Source: Hyaloscypha bicolor E (taxonomy: Eukaryota > Ascomycota > Leotiomycetes > Helotiales > Hyaloscyphaceae). From it: a stretch of DNA of 64,000 nucleotides. The notes beneath the pieces were generated by a model. It ran no database searches and was not told the DNA's origin. It was given only the letters and a program-made list of their open reading frames with translations. Numbering within the stretch: the stretch's first letter is position 1; the number at the start of each line of letters is the position of its first letter. The position numbers and the translations under genes are program-made. Positions 25,201 through 36,400 of the stretch are shown in pieces. The stretch lies in contig NW_020194551.1 of assembly GCF_002865645.1 (NCBI RefSeq), forward strand, positions 1-64,000, written 5' to 3'.

Positions 25201-25732
25201 GTTGCTGATTCCGTTCCATGTCGTTATAGACAAAGCAAACTAAGTCCTAATCAGCTTTTATGTAGAAGGGCAGAACCGTAGAGCAGACCTGATAGCTTTG
25301 ACTATGCAGCCGTTCAACTCGCCGGATAGCACACAAAGGAAGCGTAAACCCATTCCCTCCAGGCCCAGCTCCGTGAGTTTGTCCTGTATATCCAGATGAT
25401 ATGCTGGTGCTTGCAGTAGGGAGGAAGCTCGTCGGTTGCGTTGAGAAGCAGAGGTAGGACTCGCTCAAATGCAGCTTCCCGGCATAGTGGTATCCCCTCT
25501 CTCGGTCCCTATCTTTCTCTCCTTGTGTTGCATTCGGAGCGTAGGTGATCGGTGGGGATATGGTAAGCTCTGCAGTGATCTCCTGGAGAGGTGTCTGGGA
25601 CTCCGGCAGTCGAAACTGATGGCGGAAGAGGAGGGATTTCGCAGGATTTCGGTCGGATGCAGATATGTTCAGCGCTTGCATAGGATCAATGAACGACTGC
25701 GCCTTTTGCACAAGGCTGGAGAGGTTGAACAT
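22264..25732 (-). CDS. GRAM-TBC-EF-hand Rab GTPase-activating protein (Gyp2/Mdr1-like), 1,139 aa
   Basis: Proteins of this type accelerate GTP hydrolysis on Rab GTPases and act in vesicle traffic. Exons: 25732-25289 and 25239-22264. The intron 25240-25288 (49 bp) has GT-AG and branch GCTGATT, and removing it joins SQSYQ to FALSITTWNG in frame. A GRAM-like region lies within residues 30-150 (YAGKLHLSESYLCFS). The TBC domain starts near residue 285 (VGLPNRLRGEIWEL), with the arginine-finger box IEKDLNR near 331 and the glutamine-finger box VGYCQAMN near 368, so both catalytic fingers are present. An EF-hand loop, DDDGDGKVDREG, is near 759. The C-terminus is low-complexity, Ser/Glu-rich. The GRAM, TBC, EF-hand order matches yeast Gyp2/Mdr1 and animal TBC1D8/9. 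It has its own promoter to the right. Confidence 0.92.
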
Positions 25733-27762
25733 GGCTCATGGTATCTGCTGCGTTGAGCAGCGTGTCGTTTGGGTGCTGAAGGGCTGAGGTTTCGATGTCA
25801 TCCCGCCGCATGCCCTCTCGCGGTACTTGGCGCCTGCTGCTTTAAGGTTACGCGATGGTTGAAACACCAATCAAGAAGTTTGCCCCTGAATAGACACAAT
25901 TCGAGGCTCTGGGCGGATTAGGTCCTCCGTTTATGATATTATCGAAATGGTGAGTTAGGAAAGAATTTCCGAAAAGGTTTCGATCATCAGGGACTCGAGT
26001 CCAGAAAGACCTTCTCCTCGTGCAGGAAACCCCCCCCCGGGCCAGAGACCAGGTCACGTGCAAAAAAGAGGGTTCCAGGTTTTGAAGAGGCTATTTTGAT
26101 GCTCATAAATTTTAAAGGGCAAAATTGGGATCCGAGCAGCATCTTGAAAACCTATCTGAGATGATAAGAGCATATAGTTCAGTGTATCATTCAAATAAAG
26201 TAAAATAGTTCTACCGTTGCCCATCTCCCGTCGCGGACGGTTTCACTCTTTCACAGCAGACAGGATACGTGGCTCGGTGTAAAAACCCAATCACTCCCTG
26301 CTAGTTTAATGACCGATGAACTGTTAGAATTGTGGGAGGGTATGTCCCATAGCTTCTTCATGTTCTCTAACTCCCCAGCCTCGCTTGTAGAATGTTTAGT
26401 TGTCTTGAGACATATCATACTGCAGCAAATTTGCACCGCTGATAAGGATTCTTGAGACAAGAACTCCCACCTTGGTCTATGAGGCATCGGAGTCTTCCCA
26501 ACCTTCTTCACTCCTCATCTCTTTCCACTCCTTCGCCGGACCAGTGTTCGTCAGCTCAGTGTTCCCTTTCAAAAGCTCCGGCTTCGACATGAAGAGCCGT
26601 GACAAAAGTAAGACGGAGTCATAGGACTTCCCGCTGGATTTGACTGCCAGCTCGTCGTTGCACGCCGCAGACTTAGATGATTTTCGCTCACATTGACCCT
26701 ACGGCACGGTCTTTATTTAGCGCCCACCTCGCCCCTGAACCACCATCAGCCCTCAATCCTCACCCTCAACAAACAACAACATGAGTACAGAACCAGTTGG
26801 ATGGCATTCATTTAGCAGACAAAGCAAAACTAGCTTGCCTGGACATGCCGCCGGAGAGGAAGAAGATCTCTTGCTCTGAGAGGAATCGGGCTTCGAACTG
26901 GAGTGTGGAAGTATGCAAATAGGCAGGAGATAGGAGATCGCGAACTTAGTACCCCCCCCCCCCCCCCTCCCCCCCCTTTTTTTTATAAAAAAAACCATGG
27001 CAAGAACAAGCGTTTTAGGAAGAGGATTACCACGCAAATGTTATGACTGAGGGATTTAGGAATAGGGATATACCAGAGGAACGCGAAGAGGCGCATTCGG
27101 TCTGACCTCGGTAGAAGGAGGGCGTGATATAAACCGAACGTATCTTCACCGTACTCTCAGTTGAAACTTGAATTCCGCAGCAAGTGGCTGTCTAAGACTA
27201 GGCTTTATACTCTGACTATGCGTAGCTGCAATGTCCATTGAGTCTTGAGGAGGAGACTAGGAAGAGAGAATGCTGTCAAATGCCAAGTTCTTTAGGGCCC
27301 CCGTCTACCACACTGGCCAGTTCTCAGTACTTGCACGTCGAGAAGAATAAGTGATTCGGAACCACTCAAAAGAGGGCTGGATGAACAACCCCGTGTCTTG
27401 TATTCGTATTCGGAACCTCCTCCGTCCCCCTTAATAATATCTATACACTCGTCACCTCCCGCATTCATCATTCATCCTATCTCATCCCATCCCTCATCCC
27501 CTCCCGTCTCCGCATAAAACACACATTATAATCAACAAAAAAAACAAGGCAAGCATCGTATACCCTTGCCAACGCTCCGCCAACGCCGGGAGATACCCAC
27601 CCTCTAAACGCCAGCTACCGAATAGCATGTGTACGTATCGTATATAACTTTTGCTGAATGAAAAGCCATCAGGGACCCATTCCCTCATCATTCCTTCTCT
27701 CCTCTCATTACAAATCTCATCCCCCATTACGATGCCTGCCGAATGGCCGACAGCTTATACTT
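25733..27762. other. Intergenic region, 2.0 kb, no supported gene
   Basis: This region holds the promoter side of the TBC gene and the downstream side of the SSK1-like gene. Open frames are short and lack codon bias or recognisable domains. The only notable structure is a homopolymer stack at 26952-26995: C16, T, C8, T8, then an A-run. Confidence 0.6.
26952..26995. repeat. Homopolymer stack C16-T-C8-T8-A
   Basis: This is a low-complexity tract in the intergenic region upstream of the TBC gene. Length may be affected by sequencing or assembly error. Confidence 0.9.
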
Positions 27763-30102
27763 TTACGCAGCAATAGCACCCCCTTCCTCCCTAATGCCCG
27801 CGACATTAGCCCTGCTACTACTCGCCGGATTCGCACTCCCCAAACTCGCGCGATTCTTCTTCTTCTTCTTTTCAAGCGCCGATTTACCCTTTCCTTCTTT
27901 CTCGGAATCATGCGCGGAGTTGGTTGTCGATTGCGAGAAGTCCTTCCATTTGCGCCAGCCGTCGAAGTCGATTAGTGCTTGCATGCAGCCCCATTCCATG
28001 ACCTTCCGTTCGAGCCAGACGAAGTTGACAGGCTGTTTGGTTGTTAGCTCTATCTTCTTTGAATTTTGACAAAGGGGGTGGGGGAAGATACGAACCTTGG
28101 TAAGGAAGTCATTACATCCCGCAGCCAACGCTTCATGTCTGTCCGATTGCAGCGACGAGGCAGTAAGAGCGACGATAATGACGGGCGATTTGAACATAGC
28201 CGTGCTGGGCAATCTATCATCGTCCTCCACTTCTCCATTGCCTTCCTCGCCAACCTCAGGCGCACTGCTACTGGCACTACTGCCAAAAATACCAATACAA
28301 TTCACTCTCTCCAGTCTCCGGATCTCCTTCGTAGCTTCCAATCCACTCATGATAGGGAGCTGGATGTCCATGAGGACTAAATGGAAACCGCCGGCTCGCC
28401 ATTTGGTTACTGCTTCCCGACCGTTCATGGCTGTTTGCCAACGCACTTTTAGACGCTTCATGAAGGCTTCGAGGAGCTTGAGGTTGATAATGTTGTCTTC
28501 AACGATGAGGACGTTGATTGGGGGGACGGCACCGTTGAGCATTCCTGCGGGCAGGGAGGGGTGCTCTGCGTTTGTTTTCTTGGCTTTCTTTGCTCGTGCT
28601 ACAGGCCTGGGAGACGAGACTCGCGGAGGAGGGGTAGCGACGCGTTGGACTTGAAGATTGTCGGAAGGTTGAGGCGCTGGTGGAGTCGGTAAGGGGGGAG
28701 CGATAGGCGGGGCGTTGGAAGTTTCTGAGGCACTCGAGTGAGTGCGTGAGCGCGGGGCTCGGAGGAAGGGTAGCGTACCATTGTTCACTATCGGGGCCTG
28801 GGCGCTGTTGCCGATTACCGTGGGGGACGAGGTGTGTGTACGGCCTATTCTGGGTCTGTCTCTGTGGTGTCTCCTATTGCTTCCAGGAGAAGGGAGAGCC
28901 GGGACGTGACCTGTTGTGAGGACTGACATTGAATGGGTGGTCAGTGAAGGGTGATGAGGGTTTGCCTGGCCATTGACTACTGGTGCGGTGTTCGAAAGTT
29001 GTGGCAATGGAGCCGTAGGAACCGGCATGGGAGGAAAGTAATCTGAGCCTCCCTCTGCAGGTCGATTTTCATCATAGTAACCCCGTTGTGGTTGGGGGGA
29101 AGGCTTCGGTGTCCTTCTCAACGGGACATCGATAATCAACGCCTCATCCACAGTCTGTCCTCCCGGATAGTATGCATCCAATGTCCTGGTCATCGGCTCC
29201 TCTGGTCCCAAAGTCCTCTCCTGTCTCTGTTCTCGAGGGGCAATCCTCAACGTGACATCCGGAGCATCAAAATTCCTGCCCAGCGAATTTGCATACTTCC
29301 GCAAAATCATATCCCGCACATCATCAACCAAATCATCCTCATGAATTTGCACCAGCGTCGCCGACTGCTGCGGCCGCTTGACCCATATCTTCCTGCTCAC
29401 CATATTGGGACTGATAGTCGAGGGCCCGTTTGCCGTAAAATAATCAAGATTTGCAGCTCTGGATTGCGGAGGCAATTCCGTCTCCAGTAACGTCTTGATC
29501 AACCTCGTCTGCTGATGCGGCAACAGGCTCTGTCTCCTCGAAAGGCCCGACGGTCTCTGCGTGCTAGAAGTATTGTCGCTGCCAGTGCCCGGGGCCGGAA
29601 AGTTTATCTCTATATTCCTCTCCTCGGCACGGCCCTCATTCTCCTCGTCCTCCTCTCGCACAGCAGGGATATCGGTATTCGGGGTCGGGAAGTCGGCGGT
29701 CGCGGACGAGGAATCGTGTTTCTGGTCGTCGAGATTGGCTTCGAGGGGGTTTGCGAAAGTTGTTGATGGAGATGCAGATTGCAGATGCAGATCGCTGCTC
29801 GTCTCAGCTAACTTGACGCTGGTGGCCTCGTCCCGCTCATCAACCTCATTCTTAGGTCCAATAGCCTCGTCTTCAATCACTCCACGCAGAGGGGATTCCT
29901 TCTCGTCGATTGTCGCGCCGTCGAATGTCGAAGCGGGTCGCTGGCTATGCCGGGAGCGTAGAGAGCGGGGGGTCTTGCGCGTGGGTGTAGGAGTTGTTGG
30001 CGTTTGTTCGCCGTCTGCTGAGGACTGAGAAAGCGACGAAGCAGTAGAATGCCTCCTACTGAACTTGGCTCGCAGTCTCGTCTTGAGCTCCCCAATTGCC
30101 AT
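27763..30102 (-). CDS. SSK1/Mcs4-like response regulator of the HOG-type stress pathway, 758 aa
   Basis: In fungi this protein receives phosphate from a histidine phosphotransfer protein and controls the MAPKKK of the osmostress (HOG/SAPK) pathway in the cytoplasm. Exons: 30102-28096 and 28032-27763. The intron 28033-28095 (63 bp, branch GAGCTAAC) is in frame with no stop. Removing it restores FLTK-PVNF, the conserved Lys-Pro switch of receiver domains. The REC domain covers about residues 525-690: acidic pocket VLIVEDN, phospho-acceptor Asp in LVLMDIQLP, Thr in VALTASS, Lys near 669, with a Gly/Ser/Glu-rich insertion of about 40 residues in the middle. The long N-terminal part is Pro/Ser-rich with a conserved-looking block KIWVKRPQQSATLVQI. 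The start is the first ATG, MAIGELKTRLRAKFSRR. Confidence 0.93.
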   Translation of the reverse strand: MAIGELKTRLRAKFSRRHSTASSLSQSSADGEQTPTTPTPTRKTPRSLRSRHSQRPASTFDGATIDEKESPLRGVIEDEAIGPKNEVDERDEATSVKLAETSSDLHLQSASPSTTFANPLEANLDDQKHDSSSATADFPTPNTDIPAVREEDEENEGRAEERNIEINFPAPGTGSDNTSSTQRPSGLSRRQSLLPHQQTRLIKTLLETELPPQSRAANLDYFTANGPSTISPNMVSRKIWVKRPQQSATLVQIHEDDLVDDVRDMILRKYANSLGRNFDAPDVTLRIAPREQRQERTLGPEEPMTRTLDAYYPGGQTVDEALIIDVPLRRTPKPSPQPQRGYYDENRPAEGGSDYFPPMPVPTAPLPQLSNTAPVVNGQANPHHPSLTTHSMSVLTTGHVPALPSPGSNRRHHRDRPRIGRTHTSSPTVIGNSAQAPIVNNGTLPFLRAPRSRTHSSASETSNAPPIAPPLPTPPAPQPSDNLQVQRVATPPPRVSSPRPVARAKKAKKTNAEHPSLPAGMLNGAVPPINVLIVEDNIINLKLLEAFMKRLKVRWQTAMNGREAVTKWRAGGFHLVLMDIQLPIMSGLEATKEIRRLERVNCIGIFGSSASSSAPEVGEEGNGEVEDDDRLPSTAMFKSPVIIVALTASSLQSDRHEALAAGCNDFLTKVRIFPHPLCQNSKKIELTTKQPVNFVWLERKVMEWGCMQALIDFDGWRKWKDFSQSTTNSAHDSEKEGKGKSALEKKKKKNRASLGSANPASSSRANVAGIREEGGAIAA

Positions 30103-31231
30103 GGAAGGCTTATCACAGGCGATGGCCTGCCCGCACTTCGGATGCGCGGTGCAAAATTTTCGAGGAAAACGTTGGGTTCCCTCTAATTTTCGGTAGGGAG
30201 ATGGAAATGCGATGCGTTGTCGTACGGGATTTGTGATTTGGCAATGCGCTTCACACCATCGAGGATAACAGAAACAAATCTGATTACGTTGAAGACGTAC
30301 CGAAGACTTCCAAAGAAGTCATTGATGGCAAGGCAAGGCGTATTTCATTATCTACTACTCAGATTTAATTCCATTCTATAAAAGACATCCTGCACTTCTA
30401 TCCGGGGCACATTTTGCCCTCAACCGCGCCTCGCTTTCATCCCATTCGCGAGTTGCCCCTGTCACCGCGTAGAACCGAGGATTGGAGGATGCAAGCTTCC
30501 TTGTCATCGAAGTCTTGAATCGCGCTGAAAATGGTAACCATTGGTGAGGCACACCTCCATGTATTCGCCACCACAATGCGGGAAAGCCCATATCGAGTGA
30601 GATATCGCCACAGAGAGGGGGTCATAGCCTGTAATGTATCCTGGGGAGGCAGTGGAGCTGTTATTTTCGGTGGCGGAAACGGCTTGGTGTAGCTCGGGGG
30701 GAAGAGACGTCGATACTTTGTTCATTTTGGAGCTCGGGAGAGATCGAGATATTGGAGGATATGCTGCTCTGGCCATGGTTGAGAGATGGGTGAAAGATGT
30801 TGTAGCTGGGAATAGGCAAAATAAAGTGGGTCACACTGATATGCCTCATGAAACAGATTCGGACCACGAGTTCTGGATTATGTATAATTTCATGCGCCCA
30901 CTATCAGCGAAAGGGGCGCCAGTAATCTCTATGCAGCAGTATGCAGATACTTCTGAGCCTATCTTCCATCTCGACTCGACGAAGTAACGCAGACCAGGAG
31001 GTGAAATGAATACCTGCTTATGCCGTGTACACAGGCCGAAGAACCTCTCAGACACCAAGATTGCCAACTTCCAACCTATTTTGCCTATCCAAAGACATGA
31101 GGAGCCTTGCCCCTGAGGCAGGCCAAGCCTCTCGCATTAACAGGTCCAATTACTCCCGCTAAGACCAGCCATGCAGAAATGCAGAAATGCAGAAATGCAG
31201 AAATACAGAAATACAGAGGGCCCAGAACCAT
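30103..31231. other. Intergenic region with a possible small unrecognised gene
   Basis: This lies between the SSK1-like start and the kinase stop. On the minus strand, 31067-30376 holds several overlapping 60-90-codon frames, for example 30776-30504 starting MARAAYPPISRSLPSSK, which splicing might join. I cannot find a consistent exon chain or a domain, so I do not call a gene. An 8-bp microsatellite (ATGCAGAA x4, then ATACAGAA x2) lies at 31171-31218. Confidence 0.4.
31171..31218. repeat. 8-bp microsatellite (ATGCAGAA)n
   Basis: Four copies of ATGCAGAA are followed by two of ATACAGAA, about 15 bp outside the stop of the kinase gene and therefore in its 3' untranslated side. Confidence 0.9.
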
Positions 31232-33439
31232 TCACATATCCGTACTGCCAGGAAGCCGAACGAGTCTATGTCCCAAGTGCATTTTCGGAGGGAGATGGTC
31301 GTGCGTAACCACTTTCCCCAATGGCTTCATAGAAGTCCGAGACTTCGATGCATCGATTGTTACGGCGGGGTCATCATACGTATCGACCTGACAACAGTCG
31401 ACGTTCTTGAACCATCTATCTTTTGCAACCTTCGCCATTGTGATCCGCTTCGACGGATCCGGGTTCAACATAGTGAGGAGCATACGCCTCAAAGCCGGAG
31501 GGTTGATATGCATATCGAAAAACGCCACGTAGGGATAGTCATTGGTGTTAATCTCTGGCGACTCTTGACCAGCGTGCTTTGCATACCACTTCGCCCACCC
31601 CTTGACAAGATCGTCGTACAAGGGCGAACTGCCAGGAGTTGCCTCCTGCCATAGATTACCATTCGCCGTCATGCAAAGCATCACAATGGCGGCTCCCCAT
31701 ACATCCAAGGGACGAGGGTCGTACTCGCCTATTTGCTACATTAGATTTTCTCAGTTGAGATTTTTCTTGAGTTGCTTACCCTTCTTCGCGATGACTTCAG
31801 GGGCCACATAAGGAGGGCTACCACACATACCAGGAGCGCAAAGTCTAACCTCGCCCATCTCCTTTCCGCACTGTCCTCCAGCTGCTCTTAATCCAGGATG
31901 AATGCCAGCAAAAACTTCAGAAACCCCAAAGTCCGTTATCTTGAGTTTGCTCTCTTTCGTGATCAACAGATTCTCCAATTTGACGTCACGATGAGCAATG
32001 CCGTTGTTGTGGAGGTAGTTGAGACCTTGGACCAACTGCTTGAACAAACATAGTCGATCATTAAGGTGGTCTTCCTTGCCAAGATATTTCAGGGTGACAA
32101 GACTGAAAAGGTCGCCCTGGTCACAGAACTCCATCACGTGGTTCCACCGTCCATTGTGCTTACATAAACGGAACGTTTCGACGATATTGGGATGGTGGAC
32201 GCTCTTCGCGATTGAGTATTCTGATTTGACTTTCTGTTCGTAATCTTCGGCCTTTTCGTTTGTTGACTTTCCACGGAACTCCTTAACCGCATAGACCTCT
32301 CCAGCGCAGCCCTTCCGGTGCATAAGTCTCACATTGGCTGTAGCACCCTTCCCGACATGCTTCCCTCGTCGACCAACTATCTTGCTCTGATCCGTATATT
32401 CAGAGTAGAGTTCGACAACGTCCACGGTGAAGTCATCAGGAAGGTTCAAGCTCATCCGTCGTGATTTCAGGCCGGTTCCAGCATCAGCTGCCATGCCCCA
32501 TATCTGCCTAGTAGGAAGTTTCACTCGCAGGTCATCGGCAGGATCAGGTATATGACTCTCAAGGTCTACGCTTGTAGCGCGATGCCGTCGCTTGTCATTC
32601 TTAGGTTCCTTGTCGGTGGGTGCAAAGGAGATCTTGGACTTTGTATTTGAAATCTTGTCCCGAAGACTGAAGCCCGTGGACGAACGGATCTTTCTCCTGT
32701 AGGCGAAGAATTCGTCGGTCGAGGGATCTCGTTGAATCGGCTTTTGTTCGCTCTCTACAGCAGGTGACCCGGGTGAAGGCGGGGTGTTCGATCGAGTGGT
32801 GTATGCAGAATTTGTGGCTGACATCCTCCTCGTTGGCCTTCTGCGCTGCCCCTTCCCGAGTACTGGATCCGATCCATGGGCTTGGGTCAGAGGTTGGATA
32901 TTGAGGTTCGCCTGTTGAGAATTTGATCTCTTGAAGAGTCCCGACAATCCTCGCTTTATGGCTCCGTCTTTTGATACGACAGTGGAAGCGGTCGGCCTTT
33001 TCTGCAGTGGGGTGATTGGAGTCTTTGGTGTCTGCTGGGGGAGAGACTTTGTGTCCTTCCCAGCTGAAGGTGGTGGTGTCGCAGGAGTATTCACAATGAG
33101 AGGAGGCCTTGGCTGGATTGGCCCGAAGGCATGGGCATTGTCCGAATTGCCCTTGCCATTCATTTGTAAGGTATGTGGATTGTGGCTGTCGGTTGGTGTG
33201 ACGGGTTCCGCAGCCTCACTGCTTGTCTCCTCTTCTTCTTCCTCCTCCTCCTCCTCCTCCTCCTCCTCTTCAGCGATAGGGTTTCTGAGGTCGACGGGTC
33301 GTAATTCGGGCGAGGAAGGGTGACTCGAGCTTGACAGTTGCGGATCGGTCTGCAGTTTGAGGTTGGCTGGGTCATGGTGCGAGACCAGCGTCGACTGAGG
33401 CGTCATTGTAGAAGTCGACATTTTGTGTGAGGAATGCAA
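31232..33439 (-). CDS. Hal/SAT4-type serine/threonine protein kinase, 718 aa
   Basis: Kinases of this fungal family (Hal4/Hal5, Npr1 group) regulate potassium transport and nutrient permeases. Exons: 33439-31780 and 31728-31232. The intron 31729-31779 (51 bp) uses the second of two close AG acceptors, giving PEVIAKKGEYDPRPLDVWG, the expected kinase subdomain VIII-IX sequence. Kinase motifs: Gly loop GKGATANV (about 365), VAIK-type YAVKEF, HRDVKLENLL (about 483), DFGVSEVF (about 503), GSPPYVAPEV (about 545). The 350-residue N-terminal extension is Ser/Pro-rich, with a run of about 15 glutamates at residues 57-71 from a GAG repeat (33226-33270). Translation may start at the first ATG or at MSTSTM, six codons on. 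Confidence 0.92.
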
Positions 33440-36400
33440 TCAATTGCTGGCAATACAAAGAGCGTATTTGTAGGGGAATTGCCCTCGAACAAACCCCTCG
33501 GAGGTCGCCGAGTCTGCTGGTGTTCTGATCACCCCTTTCCTGACTGGAGTGGTGAAGCTGGAGCTGGCCTCGATTGAGTCGGTCTCAATCCTGAGATGAT
33601 GAGAAAATCCGACAAAGGCACATATTGTTCGTCGAAACTAGTCAATAATAAGGATTGCCAAGGTCAATCTGGAGTTCGAGTAGTACCCACAAGCTCGCAC
33701 AATAGCTTGGTAAGGCTGTAGGATCTTGGCCGCGGGAAACGAGGTGGATTATGAGGGCTCGGGCGGCGGCTCTTGCTCTTGCTTTTACTAGGAGGCTGCA
33801 GCAGGTGCAGGAAGGTTACTTATTGCAGGACAGGGCTCGAAAAGTGCGCCGTAGGCCGTGCGCCGTGCCAGGGCTCAGGTCAACGTAGTGCCGGTTCGGT
33901 GTGCCGACCGGGCTCTGCGGGATGTGCTTGATTTGTTGCGAGCGGACGGAGTGCCGTGGATATTTTCGCCGAGGGGCGAGGAGCGAAGAGCGAAACAAAA
34001 GCTCGGCTGCTGAGCTGAATCCTGATGCGTGATTGCGACGCCCCGCCCACAGTACAGTATGCAGCGGTGAGTGAGTCTGTGACTCTGTGACTCTGTGGCC
34101 GAGTGCGGCGGGAATATTCAGTCGGCGGTGGAAGTCCAAGCCAGCGATCTCAATCTTGAATGAGGCGAGAAACACTGCCAAGAGGTGCATCAAGTGAGCT
34201 CGGGGGCAAGCTTCAATTAATAGCTCTCTGTCTAACTACGTCCAAGACTGAGCGGCCCAAAGCCAAGAGAACGAGGTGCAGCGCCGCAAGGAGAATGGTG
34301 TGTGGGATGCGCAGTGGGCGTGGGTTTCGTCGGGGGAATTCCTTCCCATGGACTTTGTGTCCTGCCATCGTTCAATCCAGCAATCCAGCGGCTACAAGGA
34401 TGCTTCTCGAGTGGCTCTCGTTGCCTTCTCCAGCGTACCCCGGGCACAAATGGACTTGCAGTTGCCAGGTGCCGAAGACCCTGAGCCCGTGAGTGGGTGG
34501 CGAAGAACATGCTGCTGGAGAAAGTCGACAAGATTAAATACTGGCACTTCATAGGAGGGGGTAGACGACAGGAAACCTCCAGCGGAATACTGTGCTGGTA
34601 TCGTCTGCATGGCCCAGATCTACGTAGAACACGCCAGCGGTTCCGCGAGGCGGCGACGGGTTGATTCTTGCTCTGTTGAGAAGCAGGTACTGGGCGACGC
34701 GCCGACGTCCGCTGATCTCTGCTGAGGTTGAGGCTGCCAAGGCTGCCAAGAGGAGCGTAGAACAAGCCAAGAACACAGGTGGAAGCAATGGAAGGAATAT
34801 CGGGCAAATCCTCGGAATTGCCTTGCCTGGCTTGGCTTGTGGTGCGACTCGGACGACGTTGCTGGAGACGAAGGAAGGACAGGAGATCTCGGCCATCCCC
34901 AGACCAAATGCGCCGCCGTCCAAAGGAGAAAAGGAGGGTACTCTGGATAAATTTCCTCTTTCTGTCGCGATAGCGGGGTCCCTCGATTCTCCAGACTCAC
35001 ACGGTCCATCTCAATAACACGCTTAGGAACGCCACAAGCTACTTTGCCTGCAAGAAGCACGGCTTGAGACTGCTTGAGACTGCTTGAGACTGCTTGAGGC
35101 TCCTTGAGACTGCTTGGAATGCGTGTGCGCAAGTGCAGGAAAGCCAAGAAGTCACGTCAACCATTGTTCACGTCAAGTTCCCGCTGGCTAGGGATTACCC
35201 GTCATTTGGCAGGTGTACGAAGTACGAAGTACAGTACTGGTAGCCGTCTCCCCTCGAAGATCGACCGCACTACGGCGACCCAGAACGCCTTGCCAGCCAT
35301 CCGCGCTCCATGCCGTCATTTCTGGTCAGGGGTGGCTTGCACAACAGGAAACCGATCGGATGACCCAGATCTTGGGGATGCGAATGGGAATGGGGGCGGG
35401 AATAGATAGGCGTCAGCATCACCGTCTCTGAAGTCTTGGCCCATCAGGATCAGCATCCAGGCCGCTGAGAAGGGCAATCGGCACACCGTGTCTCGCTGCC
35501 CGAGCCCGAGAGGTCGTGTCTTGACAAGTATGAAACCCAAATGATCTTCAGGTGCTGAAGGGTTCTCAAATGCATCAGGCTGGGCGAAGACTGGGAAGTT
35601 CTCGCGATTGGACCAGCTCCCAAATTAGAAATGGCAGCATCGGCAACTTGACAGGATATCCAATACCTGCCTGCCATGTGGGGTCGAGAAGCTTCGGTGT
35701 TCAAAGACAACAGAACATGTCGAAGATACTTCCAATTTCTGGCTGGAAGTACAAACCCAAAGTAGGGTGCCCAGAGACCCTGTCTCTCTTCAGCGGCCTT
35801 GGCACTCGCGACCAAAAGATCCTCACACTTTTTGCACGAACAGTGCGGGAGCTCGCCAAACCCCCATCCTTCAAAATCATCGCCTCAAGATCAAGCCTCC
35901 CTCCCACGGTTATGGCGTCTTTGACGAGCAACACGTCTCCTCAGCTTTCGCCGAAAGTTCCGCGATCCTGGTATCTCACGACGAGGCACATCAGCCTTGA
36001 AGCTGGAGGCTTCCCTCGGAATGCTCAATCAGGAATGCCGCTTGTCCATGCGGAAGTTCATAGGTATCTAACACGTTCACAGCATGTACTGTACAAGTAT
36101 CTCTTGGGAGTGGCTTGCCGAGCTTGGAGCTGCAGTTGCTGCACGATGCTGCAAATGTCCGAATGCAGGCGGATCGTACATTGTGCAGCGAGCCTATCGT
36201 CCACTGGGGAGAAACACTGCGTTTACAGCTGTCGTGGACGAAAGCCATTCTTCAACCTCCATGGCCCATGGTCGTCTACTGAAATCTTCTTCTTTCCCGG
36301 CATTACTCGAATCTCCCACCGAAATGGAAGCCGTAACTTGGACGAAGAAGGACTTCCCAGAAAATCCGTCGCACAATGAAGCCATAAGAACGGTAGCTCT

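Noticed and set aside
34232..35147. Two overlapping minus-strand frames of 191 and 175 codons
   Set aside because: They are in different frames, have no domain and share sequence with other open frames; no splice chain joins them.
35552..36379. 275-codon plus-strand open frame
   Set aside because: No domain, odd residue use and overlapping open frames on both strands; it looks like a chance frame in GC-balanced DNA.
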